Shown here: positions 1 to 7,713 of the stretch, one piece after another
How positions within the stretch are numbered: position 1 is the stretch's first letter
Layout of the letters: each line of letters begins with the position of its first letter
NCBI GenBank assembly: GCA_002309955.1
Contig: DBXQ01000091.1
Span: forward strand, 1 to 19,304
DNA length: 19,304 bases
Origin: Bacteroidales bacterium UBA1208
GTDB lineage: Bacteria > Bacteroidota > Bacteroidia > Bacteroidales > P3
Direction of reading: 5' to 3'
Translations under genes and position numbers: made by a program
The notes under the pieces: model-generated
What the model was told of the DNA's origin: nothing
Seen by the model: only the letters and a program-made list of their open reading frames with translations
Databases searched by the model: none

Positions 1-25
1 GGGAGAACGATGGGAGAACTGAGGA
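1..25. repeat. 25-bp dispersed repeat, copy 1 (cut by window edge)
   Basis: The first 25 bases are identical to 14019-14043. After a 4-base difference the similarity continues with GGAGCG. Inside the unit GGGAGAAC occurs twice, separated by GAT. This copy lies just past the 3' end of a minus-strand gene, as does the second copy. Its left boundary is outside the window. Confidence 0.75.
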
Positions 26-74
26 AAAAAGGAGCGAAGGAATAATTGTCGGGACAGGATAGGGGAGTGTGGCG

Positions 75-938
75 CTAAAGTGTCTCTTTTGTGGCGAAGA
101 TGGTTTTGCCATAGGGGGTGAGCGTGGCGTTGGTGGCAAGCCATGGGAGAGACATGTCGACAAAGAACATGCCGAAGGCATAGCTCTGCACACTGTAGAG
201 GTCGTAGAAGGCAGTGAGGGTGGAGCGTGTGCTGTCGATGATGAAGCCGTCGGGCATGGGTAGGCGGCTTTGGTATTGGCCGTCGAGAGAAGTAATGGTA
301 TTGCCGTTGGCGCGGTTGGAGGGGACTTCTTCGAGTGCGCGGATGAGGAGAAGCCCGATGTCGGTGGTGTCCATCAGGTCTGAGAGGCGGACAATACGTC
401 CGGTGCTGCGGTCCACAATGAGCGAACGGTAGCCGTAGATTCCGTGGGCAGCATAAGCTACATTGAACTCGTCGTTTACCGTGAAATGCAGTAGGTTGCC
501 GTCCTGCCGAACCTCGCCGTGGACAGTGGCATAGTTGTATGGGTAAATCTCCACTGAGTCGATTTTGCGGTGTTTGGCGGACAGACTGTTGGAAAAGAGG
601 TCGTCGTCCTCGACCCATGTGCGGGCAAGAAACCGCCGAGCGGCTTCCTGCAGGGTGGCGGAGGTGCTGTCGTTAAAAGCCATGCGGATCAGTTCGCGGC
701 GCACTTGGGGCTCGAAACCGTCGAGGTCGGGCCAGGCAATATCAAATTGGTTTTCCACATCGAGGTGGATGCCGTCGACAATAGGGATGGTGTCGTTAGC
801 GGTGATTTCAAAACAGCTCCGGCCTTGCACCTTGTGGATGGGCAACGGCTGGAAGGACCCCTGTCGGGGTTCCTGTTGATGGCAGGCGACAAGCATCATG
901 GCTGCCGCCAGAAAGGTTAATGAAAGTTTTTTGTTCAT
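75..938 (-). CDS. DUF3298-like lipoprotein
   Basis: Predicted 287-residue lipoprotein. The N-terminus MNKKLSLTFLAAAMMLVAC is a lipoprotein signal with Cys19 as the expected lipidation site. The reading frame is open further upstream to 1022, but that extension is proline/serine rich, overlaps the cupin gene and would bury the signal peptide, so the ATG at 938 is chosen. The C-terminal half (YAAHGIYGYRSLIVDRSTGR, then a short L-S-D-L-M segment, and a final beta-rich part ending near LTPYGKTIF) matches the layout of DUF3298/RsiV-like domains: an AHG-type motif, a 'tG.iv.LsDLf' segment and a late 'tpyG' strand. These domains occur in envelope proteins and anti-sigma factors and have no known reaction. 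The gene lies 31 bp after the cupin gene and is probably co-transcribed with it. The family call is from motif memory. Confidence 0.75.
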   Translation of the reverse strand: MNKKLSLTFLAAAMMLVACHQQEPRQGSFQPLPIHKVQGRSCFEITANDTIPIVDGIHLDVENQFDIAWPDLDGFEPQVRRELIRMAFNDSTSATLQEAARRFLARTWVEDDDLFSNSLSAKHRKIDSVEIYPYNYATVHGEVRQDGNLLHFTVNDEFNVAYAAHGIYGYRSLIVDRSTGRIVRLSDLMDTTDIGLLLIRALEEVPSNRANGNTITSLDGQYQSRLPMPDGFIIDSTRSTLTAFYDLYSVQSYAFGMFFVDMSLPWLATNATLTPYGKTIFATKETL

Positions 939-969
939 AGTAATTATAAGATTTGTCCCGGAATGGGAG

Positions 970-1302
970 TTATTGCTCGGGAACGATGGCAAAGAAGGTG
1001 AGCGGCTCGGTGGCGGAGGCATTGATAAGGCTGTGGGAATGGCCCTTGGGGCAGTAGTGGCACTGGCCCGGAGTCAGTTTCTCCTCGCCGTTGTCGTACA
1101 ACACGCGGGCTTGGCCGCTGAGGATGTATATCATCTCGCTGCTGGTGTCGTGGCAGTGGTAGCCGATGGTGCAGCCAGGGTCGAGACAGCCGCGCATTAT
1201 CTTGTTTGTGCCGTCGTTGAACATTTGTGTCTTGGTCACTCCTTCGCCGCCCTTTAACTGCGGCATAAGCGATACCTCGATGTTGCTGAAATCTATAATC
1301 AT
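970..1302 (-). CDS. small single-domain cupin protein
   Basis: 110-residue cytoplasmic protein made of one cupin_2 barrel. Cupin motif 1 is visible as GYHCHDTSSEMIYILSG (G-x3-H-x-H-x4-E-x6-G) and motif 2 as GQCHYCPKGHSHSLIN (P-x-G-x2-H-x3-N). The two His and the Glu of motif 1 plus the last His of motif 2 would form the metal site. Such stand-alone cupins include isomerases, dioxygenases and sugar-binding regulators, and the sequence does not say which. It has no signal peptide, unlike both flanking genes. The gene sits between two lipoprotein genes on the same strand, 31 bp before one and 73 bp after the other. Confidence 0.85.
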   Translation of the reverse strand: MIIDFSNIEVSLMPQLKGGEGVTKTQMFNDGTNKIMRGCLDPGCTIGYHCHDTSSEMIYILSGQARVLYDNGEEKLTPGQCHYCPKGHSHSLINASATEPLTFFAIVPEQ

Positions 1303-1375
1303 AATTTTTTTGTTAGAGAAAAATCAAGAGGCACATCATTCCTGGTGTTGCCCCCTGTTGATTGTTATTTGGTTG

Positions 1376-2113
1376 TTATTCTGAATCCGGGCCTACTCCG
1401 TCTGTGTAGTAGTATGACACCTTATCTTCTAATAGTATTCTTTTCACTAATCTGTCATTTTTGTACTCAATTTTGGAAGAATCATTCAACAAGTTATGCT
1501 TCGAGGCATGCATTGCCATTGTTCCGGCATCGTTAAGAGCTAGAACTATGGGCATATTTGAATATGCCGAAGGTTTATTGTCGTATGTGTATGAATAGAC
1601 GCTATCTGTTGATGTTCCATTCGCATAAGTCGTATTAATAGTGGCTTTCACCAAATCGCCATCCTTCCATTCGAATTCATACTTGTTGATCCTGCTTGAT
1701 GATATATCCTCAAAACCGGTTATTTCACCGTTGGAATTGTAACCGGTTATTACTCCGTGAGTCGTCTCGTTTGTATAGGTTTTCAATCTGCCGTTCTCGT
1801 ACGTAAAATACCAATGTAATGTTGTGTCGCCATTGGATAAAACCTTATACGTATGTACCACATTGTTACCTTCATACTCATAGTGCTTGGTACTAATAAT
1901 CGGTATACCCAATACTGAAATTGTGTTTTGTTCCGATACCAGCAAATCGTTTTTCCATGTATACTCGCTGGCTATTGTTTGCGTCATACCACCGGCAGTG
2001 GCTTCTATCACTATTTTTTTCAGAAATATTTTGGCGGTAGGGTCTTCTTTTTTGCATGCAGTAAACAGAAGGACTGACACTCCTAATACTAAAAAAATCT
2101 TGGACGTTTTCAT
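1376..2113 (-). CDS. DUF4595-like lipoprotein
   Basis: 245-residue predicted lipoprotein. MKTSKIFLVLGVSVLLFTAC gives a lipobox with Cys20. The mature part consists of repeated beta-strand pairs of the type 'Y.yen.rL....' (YEGNNVVHTYKV, FTYENGRLKTYTNE, YEFEWKDGDLVKATIN, IEYKNDRLVKRILLE). This is the pattern of Bacteroidales DUF4595 lipoproteins and resembles RHS/YD strand spacing. Function is unknown; surface or periplasmic location is expected. The gene is more AT-rich than its neighbours. A TATCTTTG promoter box lies about 100 bp upstream. The DUF4595 name is a best match by pattern, not verified. Confidence 0.7.
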   Translation of the reverse strand: MKTSKIFLVLGVSVLLFTACKKEDPTAKIFLKKIVIEATAGGMTQTIASEYTWKNDLLVSEQNTISVLGIPIISTKHYEYEGNNVVHTYKVLSNGDTTLHWYFTYENGRLKTYTNETTHGVITGYNSNGEITGFEDISSSRINKYEFEWKDGDLVKATINTTYANGTSTDSVYSYTYDNKPSAYSNMPIVLALNDAGTMAMHASKHNLLNDSSKIEYKNDRLVKRILLEDKVSYYYTDGVGPDSE

Positions 2114-2212
2114 AATTGTTACGTTTTTAATTAGGCCTATTCTTATTGTCGCAAATTTCGGTATCTTACATATCAGTTTGTTATAAGATAATTACTAATG
2201 TTGTTTTCCAGA

Positions 2213-2220
2213 CAAAGATA
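2213..2220 (-). promoter_or_regulatory. Bacteroidota -7 box for the DUF4595-like gene
   Basis: The minus strand reads TATCTTTG, an exact TAnnTTTG match, about 100 bp upstream of the start at 2113. No clear -33 TTTG is present at 19-21 bp. It could serve the whole minus-strand cluster down to position 75. Confidence 0.5.
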
Positions 2221-2289
2221 CATTATTTTTCTGAAACGGGATACTTTTTTTTGCGCAATGCCGTTAATTAGCAGTTAATAGTAAAAAAA

Positions 2290-3318
2290 ATGCTGCTGAT
2301 AGACGATAAAGAGAAGACGCTGCTTACAATGGCGGCGATGGACAAGGGGAAGGCTTCGAATATTCCCCCTGATGAATTTGCACAGAACCTGCATGCCACT
2401 GACAGTATCACACAGACGATTACGGACAGCCTGAAGAACATGGATCTGACGGATTTGAAAGGCGTGGTGACGGGCGAGAACACGCTGTTGCGCGACGGGA
2501 TGAGAGAATTGACTGAACTGACGGTAGGCTTTGTACCCAAGTTGTTGGTGGCCATCCTGATATTATGGGTGGGTATGAAACTGGCCAAGATGGTGCGCAA
2601 GCTGATAGTGAAGGCGTTGGAGCGCCGTAATGCGGAGGGGTCGTTGAAGTCGTTCCTTGGCTCTTTGGTCGATGTGCTGTTGAAGGCGATGATTATTATT
2701 ATGGCGATGGATGTTATTGGCATTAAGGCCACGTCGTTCATCGCCCTGTTGGGTGCCATGGGTCTGGCCATCGGTATGGCGTTGCAGGGCACGCTGCAGA
2801 ACTTCGCCGGCGGTGTGATAATTTTGCTAATGAAACCATTCAAGGTGGGTGACTATATCGAGTGCGGCCAGTTTAAAGGCTATATTCAGGAGATTCGCAT
2901 CTTCCACACGGTGATGCGTCCGTTCAACGGTCGCACGATTGTGATACCCAACAGCGAGCTGTCGAACAAGAGTCTTATCAACCATACCAAGGAAGAGGTC
3001 ATCCGTCTTGATGTGGTGGCCAGTGTGGCCTATGGGTCGGATTTGGACAAGGTGAAGGAGGTGCTGATGGAGGTGATTGCGGAAGAGCCGCTGATTGTGA
3101 ACGAGCCGAAAGCCCCCGTTGTGGCTGTGAGCGAGTTGGGGAACAGCTCTGTGGATTTGTCGATGTGGATGTGGGTGAAGGTCGAGGACTACTGGGCGGT
3201 GTGGCTGCGTATCCGCGAGAATATATACAAAGCATTCTATCGGAACAACATCACGATTCCGTTCCCGCAGGTGGATGTCCATATTGCGAATGATGATAAA
3301 TTGAAGATCGAAAATTGA
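2290..3318 (+). CDS. mscS: small-conductance mechanosensitive channel (MscS family)
   Basis: 342-residue inner-membrane channel that opens on membrane tension to release solutes after osmotic downshock. Three membrane helices are visible at about residues 80-100, 125-145 and 150-183. The last is the pore helix with the classic small-residue pattern GAMGLAIGMALQGTLQNFAGG. The beta domain follows (KVGDYIE near 186) with the family signature NGRTIVIPNSELSNKSLIN (213-231), then the C-terminal alpha/beta domain. Length is close to E. coli MscS plus an extended, polar N-terminus of about 75 residues. Start alternatives are Met14 and Met17, and the upstream bases show no strong ribosome site to decide between them. 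The last codons lie inside an AATTGAAAATTG-type repeat shared with the next gene's leader. Confidence 0.93.
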   Translation: MLLIDDKEKTLLTMAAMDKGKASNIPPDEFAQNLHATDSITQTITDSLKNMDLTDLKGVVTGENTLLRDGMRELTELTVGFVPKLLVAILILWVGMKLAKMVRKLIVKALERRNAEGSLKSFLGSLVDVLLKAMIIIMAMDVIGIKATSFIALLGAMGLAIGMALQGTLQNFAGGVIILLMKPFKVGDYIECGQFKGYIQEIRIFHTVMRPFNGRTIVIPNSELSNKSLINHTKEEVIRLDVVASVAYGSDLDKVKEVLMEVIAEEPLIVNEPKAPVVAVSELGNSSVDLSMWMWVKVEDYWAVWLRIRENIYKAFYRNNITIPFPQVDVHIANDDKLKIEN

Positions 3319-3335
3319 GAATTGAAAATTGGGAA
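3310..3335. repeat. short GAAAATTGAGAATTG-type direct repeat
   Basis: GAAAATTG, GAGAATTG and GAAAATTG follow each other almost without gaps across the stop codon of the MscS gene and up to the next start codon. I recall similar AATTGAGAATTGAAAATT strings between genes in many Bacteroidota genomes. Here the repeat supplies the last residues (KIEN) of MscS. Confidence 0.55.
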
Positions 3336-4502
3336 ATGAGAAAACTGCTGTTTGTTTTGATTGCTGCCGGATTGCTGTGGGTGCCCTGTCGGGCACAGGA
3401 CAGCGAGGGTTTGCAGTTGTCCGACTCGGCTTTTGCCAGTATACTGACTTGCGGTGCGGGCAACGATTTCTATACTTCGTTTGGACACAGTGCCATTCGT
3501 ATTTGCGACCCGTCTATGGGGCTCGACAATGTCTATAATTACGGGACGTTCGATTTCGATATTCCTCATTTTTACTGGACTTTTGCACGCGGCAGATTGA
3601 ACTACTGCCTCAGTCGCAGCAGCTTCGACAATTTCATGATGGAATATGTCTATGAGGGACGTGCGGTATGGGAGCAGCGGTTGCGCCTCACCCCACAGGA
3701 GTTGAACAATCTGTTTGTGTTGCTTGAAACAAATTATTTGCCTGAGTATCGATACTATATGTATGATTTCTTTCGGGACAATTGTGCCACCCGAGTGCGC
3801 GACATGGTGCAGGGTTGTTTGTGCCATCGCACATTGAGTTCCGAATGTACTGCCGACACAAATCTGACTTACCGTAAACTACTATACCGTTCGACAGAAA
3901 GGACGTTGCTGTGGTGGCGTTTGGGCATTGACATGGCTTTGGGTGTGCGCTGCGACAAACGGTGCAGCAACTATGAGTATATGTTCTCCCCGATTGAGTT
4001 GATGAAGCAGTTCGACACCCTTACGCTGAGCGATACCCGCCAGCCTTTGGCCGAACCTGCCAAAGTGTTGCTGGCTGAAACCCGTAGCCCGCTGAGCCGT
4101 AGTGTGTCCCCGGCTTTGACATTTTGGGTGCTGTTGATGGCAGTGTTGTGCCTTACACTGATAGAATGGAAAAAGGGATGGAGGTTGCGGTGGTTTGACA
4201 GAGTGCTGTTTATTGTTGTATCGATAATCTCGCTGTTGGCTCTGTTTCTGTGGTTCTTTACCGACCATTATTGTACGAAGACCAATTTGAATATGCTGTG
4301 GGCATCGCCGCTTTTTATCTATTTTGCTGTCAAGCTGGAGAAGAGCAATCGTTATGTGGTTGGGATTCAGTTATTGATGCTCATGGCCGCCATGGTGATG
4401 ACTCTTGGTCCGTTGCCCCAACAAATCAATATCGCACTTTTCCCCGTTGCCCTCATGTTGGCCATACGGTTGGTGTCGAATATTCGTCCCAGAAACAAAT
4501 AG
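3336..4502 (+). CDS. DUF4105 (Lnb_N-like) exported protein with C-terminal membrane domain
   Basis: 388 residues. The ATG at 3336 starts a clean signal peptide (MRKLLFVLIAAGLLWVPCRA). A TTG at 3315 in frame is less likely because it overlaps the previous stop and weakens the signal. Residues about 25-240 match DUF4105/Lnb_N: LTCGAGNDFYTSFGHSAIRI carries His51, and FFRDNCATRVRDM carries Cys150. A conserved His and Cys of this sort would fit a cysteine-type transacylase or hydrolase in the periplasm. The family includes Lnb, which remodels lipoprotein N-acylation in some Firmicutes. About five membrane helices follow (259-277, 289-308, 317-333, 339-359, 364-381), which is common for the Bacteroidota versions. 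The substrate is unknown. It is 17 bp after the MscS gene, probably the same transcript. Confidence 0.8.
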   Translation: MRKLLFVLIAAGLLWVPCRAQDSEGLQLSDSAFASILTCGAGNDFYTSFGHSAIRICDPSMGLDNVYNYGTFDFDIPHFYWTFARGRLNYCLSRSSFDNFMMEYVYEGRAVWEQRLRLTPQELNNLFVLLETNYLPEYRYYMYDFFRDNCATRVRDMVQGCLCHRTLSSECTADTNLTYRKLLYRSTERTLLWWRLGIDMALGVRCDKRCSNYEYMFSPIELMKQFDTLTLSDTRQPLAEPAKVLLAETRSPLSRSVSPALTFWVLLMAVLCLTLIEWKKGWRLRWFDRVLFIVVSIISLLALFLWFFTDHYCTKTNLNMLWASPLFIYFAVKLEKSNRYVVGIQLLMLMAAMVMTLGPLPQQINIALFPVALMLAIRLVSNIRPRNK

Positions 4503-4504
4503 TG

Positions 4505-5659
4505 TTAGAACCTATATCCCGCGTATACCAGCATCTTGCTGTCGAAGATAGATGAGTGCATGCCATCGTCTTGGTTAGTCCAGCTGTTGGCTATGGAGCA
4601 GATGACTCCTGCCAACCAGCGTTGGCTGATATTGTAAAAGCCTGCCAGTTTGAGCATGCAAGCCGCAGACAGGTATGTGGCCCGAGCACCGGCTTGCAGG
4701 TCGTTGACGGTTTGAAGATAGGCTGTCTGCTGAGATTCAGGCCAGTTGGACAATAAGCCGTTCGGGTTGATGTCTATCTTGGTGTAATAAGCCCAGCGCA
4801 GCAGGGGCAGCACTGAGGCATGGAGCATCCATTTGCCGTCGTCCCACACTTTATTGTAAGCATAACCTATTCCTACAAGGATGTTGTGGCTTAGGTGATG
4901 GAGGGTGTCGGCAAAATAGTATGCGTTGGTATCGAACTGGTCGAAGAAGTCTTTGTCGAATCCTGTGTAGGAAGCGTAGTAGGAGATGCCCGCGATGGCA
5001 CTGCCTGCACTGCGTTTTTGCCAAGTGGTCTGCGAGAGTGCTGATGCGTAGGAGAATCGTTTGGGGTTGAACACAATGTAGGAGTTCAATTCGAGTAGAA
5101 TCATTTCGGGGCCCATAAGTCCTCTACGCTGTCCTCGTTGGGGATTGTCGCTGTCGATGTCTGCCCAGCGGAGGTTGCTGCGCAGGCGTTGGAAATAATC
5201 GATTTTGATGTCGAAACCTATCATGCGGCCATAGGATGAGAAGGTGAAGTAGAAGTCGGACTTGTTGCTGAGTTTGGGGCCGATGCTGATGCCCCAACCG
5301 CGATAATAAAGTCCTGCCGTCAGTTTGGAGGAAAGACCTGTTGTGTTGTCGATTTGGCAGTAGCTGTCGCCTGAGAGGTTGGGCAGATGGAGCGAGAGAT
5401 TGGTGATGGCCATTGTGCCATAGAGTCCTGCCACCCATGGATATTGACGAGGGAAATCGACATAGCCGGGTTCGTATCCTTTTAGTTGTGCTTTCTCTCG
5501 CCAACGACTAAACCAATTCCAAGTGGAGACAAAAAAATTGGAACGCACTTCCGTGTCTTCGGCAACGGTTACATGAGGGGAAATAGTATCCTGTGCCTGT
5601 CCATAGAAGGCAAATAGTAGCATGATAGTCAGCAGTATTGCTAATCGGTTAGTTCTCAT
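4505..5659 (-). CDS. DUF4421 outer-membrane-type protein
   Basis: 384 residues, starting at the second of two adjacent ATGs (5662 and 5659). The frame is open further upstream to 5779 but runs through the promoter, so that extension is rejected. A signal peptide (MRTNRLAILLTIMLLFAFYGQAQ) is followed by a conserved N-terminal segment (FFVSTWNWFSRWREKAQLKG). The rest is long alternating strands rich in aromatic and glycine residues (GLYYRGWGISIGPKLSNKSD, FTFSSYGRMIGFDIKIDYFQ, HNILVGIGYAYNK), ending in KMLVYAGYRF. A terminal aromatic residue and such strands fit an outer-membrane beta-barrel, and the pattern matches DUF4421. Function is unknown. The stop is only 2 bp from the stop of the convergent DUF4105 gene. 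Confidence 0.75.
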   Translation of the reverse strand: MRTNRLAILLTIMLLFAFYGQAQDTISPHVTVAEDTEVRSNFFVSTWNWFSRWREKAQLKGYEPGYVDFPRQYPWVAGLYGTMAITNLSLHLPNLSGDSYCQIDNTTGLSSKLTAGLYYRGWGISIGPKLSNKSDFYFTFSSYGRMIGFDIKIDYFQRLRSNLRWADIDSDNPQRGQRRGLMGPEMILLELNSYIVFNPKRFSYASALSQTTWQKRSAGSAIAGISYYASYTGFDKDFFDQFDTNAYYFADTLHHLSHNILVGIGYAYNKVWDDGKWMLHASVLPLLRWAYYTKIDINPNGLLSNWPESQQTAYLQTVNDLQAGARATYLSAACMLKLAGFYNISQRWLAGVICSIANSWTNQDDGMHSSIFDSKMLVYAGYRF

Positions 5660-5667
5660 CATCAGAT

Positions 5668-5677
5668 TGCAAAGGTA
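5668..5677 (-). promoter_or_regulatory. Bacteroidota -7 box, DUF4421 gene
   Basis: The minus strand reads TACCTTTGCA, an exact TAnnTTTG box. A TTG lies 21 bp upstream (minus strand 5701-5699) as a partial -33 element. The box ends only 5-8 bases before the candidate start codons, so the transcript may be leaderless or nearly so. Confidence 0.65.
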
Positions 5678-5730
5678 CATTTTTTTTGTTATAATATACA
5701 ATTCGCATCGTCCAATTCGCAAAAAAAGTG

Positions 5731-5740
5731 TATTTTTGCA
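5731..5740 (+). promoter_or_regulatory. Bacteroidota -7 box, transglutaminase-like operon
   Basis: TATTTTTGCA lies 30 bases before the ATG at 5771. It is divergent from the DUF4421 promoter at 5668-5677. A -33 element is not obvious; two ATTCGC words occur upstream. Confidence 0.65.
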
Positions 5741-5770
5741 TTTTGAAAAATAGCGAAAAAAGCATGTAAT

Positions 5771-7681
5771 ATGAAGCACAAAAGCCTACTTATTTCAGCC
5801 GTGTTGGTGGCACTGGCATTGCCGGTGGCAGCACAGCACAAGACTGTCCTCTACGATAGCACATCGGTGGTTATGGAAGAGAGCGGTCTCAGCCATGTTA
5901 TTAATCACCAGCGAATCCGTGCCAACGACTATGCGGGTTGTAAAGACCTTGCCACGGTAAAAATCGACTACGACCCATTGTCGGCTTATGTCGAGTTCAG
6001 ACAAGTGTTGCTGCACCATGGCGACGGCACATCAGAGGATGTGTTGCTGCGTGTGTACGACTATGTGGCTCCGGCACGTCTTATTTATTGGGGTGCCAGT
6101 CAGAAAATGGTGCAAATTGGTCATTTGGAGCCTGGCGACGAGGTGGAGTTTGTTACCTATAGAAAAGGTTTCACCTATGCGTTGCTTGGCGAAAACGATG
6201 ATGAAAAGTACATCCCTCCCATGCGTGGACATTTTTATGACATAGTTCCGTTCTGGAGTGAAAGCCCTGTCAACAAAAAGGTGTATCAGGTCAGTGTTCT
6301 CACAGAGAAGAATCTTCGGTTTGAGCTTTATAATTGCAATATGACGGAGGGCTGTGGAGTGCAGATTGACAGCACAGTACAGGGAGACCGCACCGTTTAT
6401 ACCTTTACAAAGGACAATATCATGCCTCTGAAACGGGAGCCAAGAGCGCTTGCCAACAATGACATTCAGCCAAAATTGTTGCTCAGCACCAGCCCTAACT
6501 GGCAGGCAAAGTCTATATGGTTCTACGGAGTGAATGAGGATTACGGTAGTTTTGTCCCTACACCCGAGGTGCAGGCCAAAGTGAACGAGTTGGTGAGAAA
6601 TGCCAAGACCGAGCAGGACAGTATAGCAATCTTGACGCACTGGGTGGCCGACAATATTCGTTATGCGGGTATCAGTATGGGCCCTGGAGAGGGTTTCACA
6701 CTGCATAATGCCGAGATGAATTTCACGGATCGCTGCGGAGTGTGTAAGGATAAAGCCGGTATGCTGGTGTGCATGCTTCGTGCCGCTGGTTTCAAGGCTT
6801 ATGCAGCTATGACCATGGCTCATGAACGTATTGACAGAATCCCTGCCGACCAGTTCAATCACAGTGTTTGTGCTGTTCAGCACCGTAACGGAACTTTCGA
6901 GATGCTGGATCCTACGTGGGTGCCCAATGTCCGTGAACTTTGGTCCAGTGCCGAACAGCAGCAGGGCTATCTTATCGGGTTGCCAGAAGGTGCCGATTTG
7001 GCTTATACTCCGATATCAGCCCCCGAGAACCATTATGTGCGCATTAATGCAGACACCCAAATCGGTGAAGACGGTACTCTTACCGGCAATATCACCATTA
7101 CTGCCGAGGGACAAAGTGACGCTGCTGTGAGACGCATCTTCAACAGCCGTACTGCTGAATGGATGCGCAACATGGAACTTGAACTCCTTAAGATTGCCCC
7201 AGCCGCACGCATCACCAAGATTCAACGCACTAATAATGATAACTATTTGAAACAGCCTGTCTCCATTACTTACCATTTCTCCATTCCCGATTATGCTGTT
7301 GTCGACAAGAACACACTTATCTTTACTCCCCTTTCTGCCCGCAACTTCTACAGTCGTGCGATGGGCCATCTCAGTTTTGATGTCACTCCCGAGACACGCA
7401 CCCAGCCTTTTGCTGACGCTTGTTCCCGATTGGTTGAAATTAAAGAGACTATTCAGCTACCAGCCGAATACAAGCAACTCCATTTCCCCTTTGTGAATGG
7501 TGTTGCAAACCCTGCCGCCAGTTTTGGCTGCCAGTATTGGATGGAAGGCAACAAACTTACTTTTGCTGAGAGTACGCTCTTTGGAAAGCGTGTTTATGAC
7601 CCGAATGATTGGCCCAGTTTTCGTCAGTCGGTAGCCAACCAAAAGAAACTGGCAGAAACACCTGTTATCTTAACCAAATAA
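5771..7681 (+). CDS. exported DUF3857 / transglutaminase-like protein, intact triad
   Basis: 636 residues, exported by the signal peptide MKHKSLLISAVLVALALPVAAQ. Residues about 30-230 form a DUF3857-like beta domain. Residues about 270-390 form a transglutaminase-like core with all three catalytic positions visible: Cys325 in RCGVCKDKAGMLVCMLRAAG, His364 in QFNHSVCAV and Asp380 in MLDPTWVPN. The C-terminal third is a further beta-rich domain of DUF2569/DUF3858-like layout. In this superfamily the triad supports transglutaminase, protease or peptide-N-glycanase chemistry; the actual substrate cannot be read from the sequence. A TATTTTTGCA box precedes the gene. A related but triad-less gene follows after 32 bp, so the two products may work together in the periplasm. 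Confidence 0.88.
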   Translation: MKHKSLLISAVLVALALPVAAQHKTVLYDSTSVVMEESGLSHVINHQRIRANDYAGCKDLATVKIDYDPLSAYVEFRQVLLHHGDGTSEDVLLRVYDYVAPARLIYWGASQKMVQIGHLEPGDEVEFVTYRKGFTYALLGENDDEKYIPPMRGHFYDIVPFWSESPVNKKVYQVSVLTEKNLRFELYNCNMTEGCGVQIDSTVQGDRTVYTFTKDNIMPLKREPRALANNDIQPKLLLSTSPNWQAKSIWFYGVNEDYGSFVPTPEVQAKVNELVRNAKTEQDSIAILTHWVADNIRYAGISMGPGEGFTLHNAEMNFTDRCGVCKDKAGMLVCMLRAAGFKAYAAMTMAHERIDRIPADQFNHSVCAVQHRNGTFEMLDPTWVPNVRELWSSAEQQQGYLIGLPEGADLAYTPISAPENHYVRINADTQIGEDGTLTGNITITAEGQSDAAVRRIFNSRTAEWMRNMELELLKIAPAARITKIQRTNNDNYLKQPVSITYHFSIPDYAVVDKNTLIFTPLSARNFYSRAMGHLSFDVTPETRTQPFADACSRLVEIKETIQLPAEYKQLHFPFVNGVANPAASFGCQYWMEGNKLTFAESTLFGKRVYDPNDWPSFRQSVANQKKLAETPVILTK

Positions 7682-7713
7682 TATTGTCTTTATTGCTTTA
7701 AAACATACACAAA

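Noticed and set aside
939..1022. Longer N-terminus for the DUF3298-like lipoprotein
   Set aside because: It would overlap the cupin gene and place a proline-rich segment before the lipoprotein signal.
2268..2843. 191-codon minus-strand frame opposite mscS
   Set aside because: It is the mirror of MscS membrane helices, with serine/isoleucine-rich content and no family features.
5660..5779. Longer N-terminus for the DUF4421 protein
   Set aside because: The extension runs through both divergent promoter boxes and precedes a good signal peptide.
6032..6883. 283-codon minus-strand frame opposite the transglutaminase-like gene
   Set aside because: It is antisense to a gene with clear catalytic motifs and shows no recognisable domain or signal.
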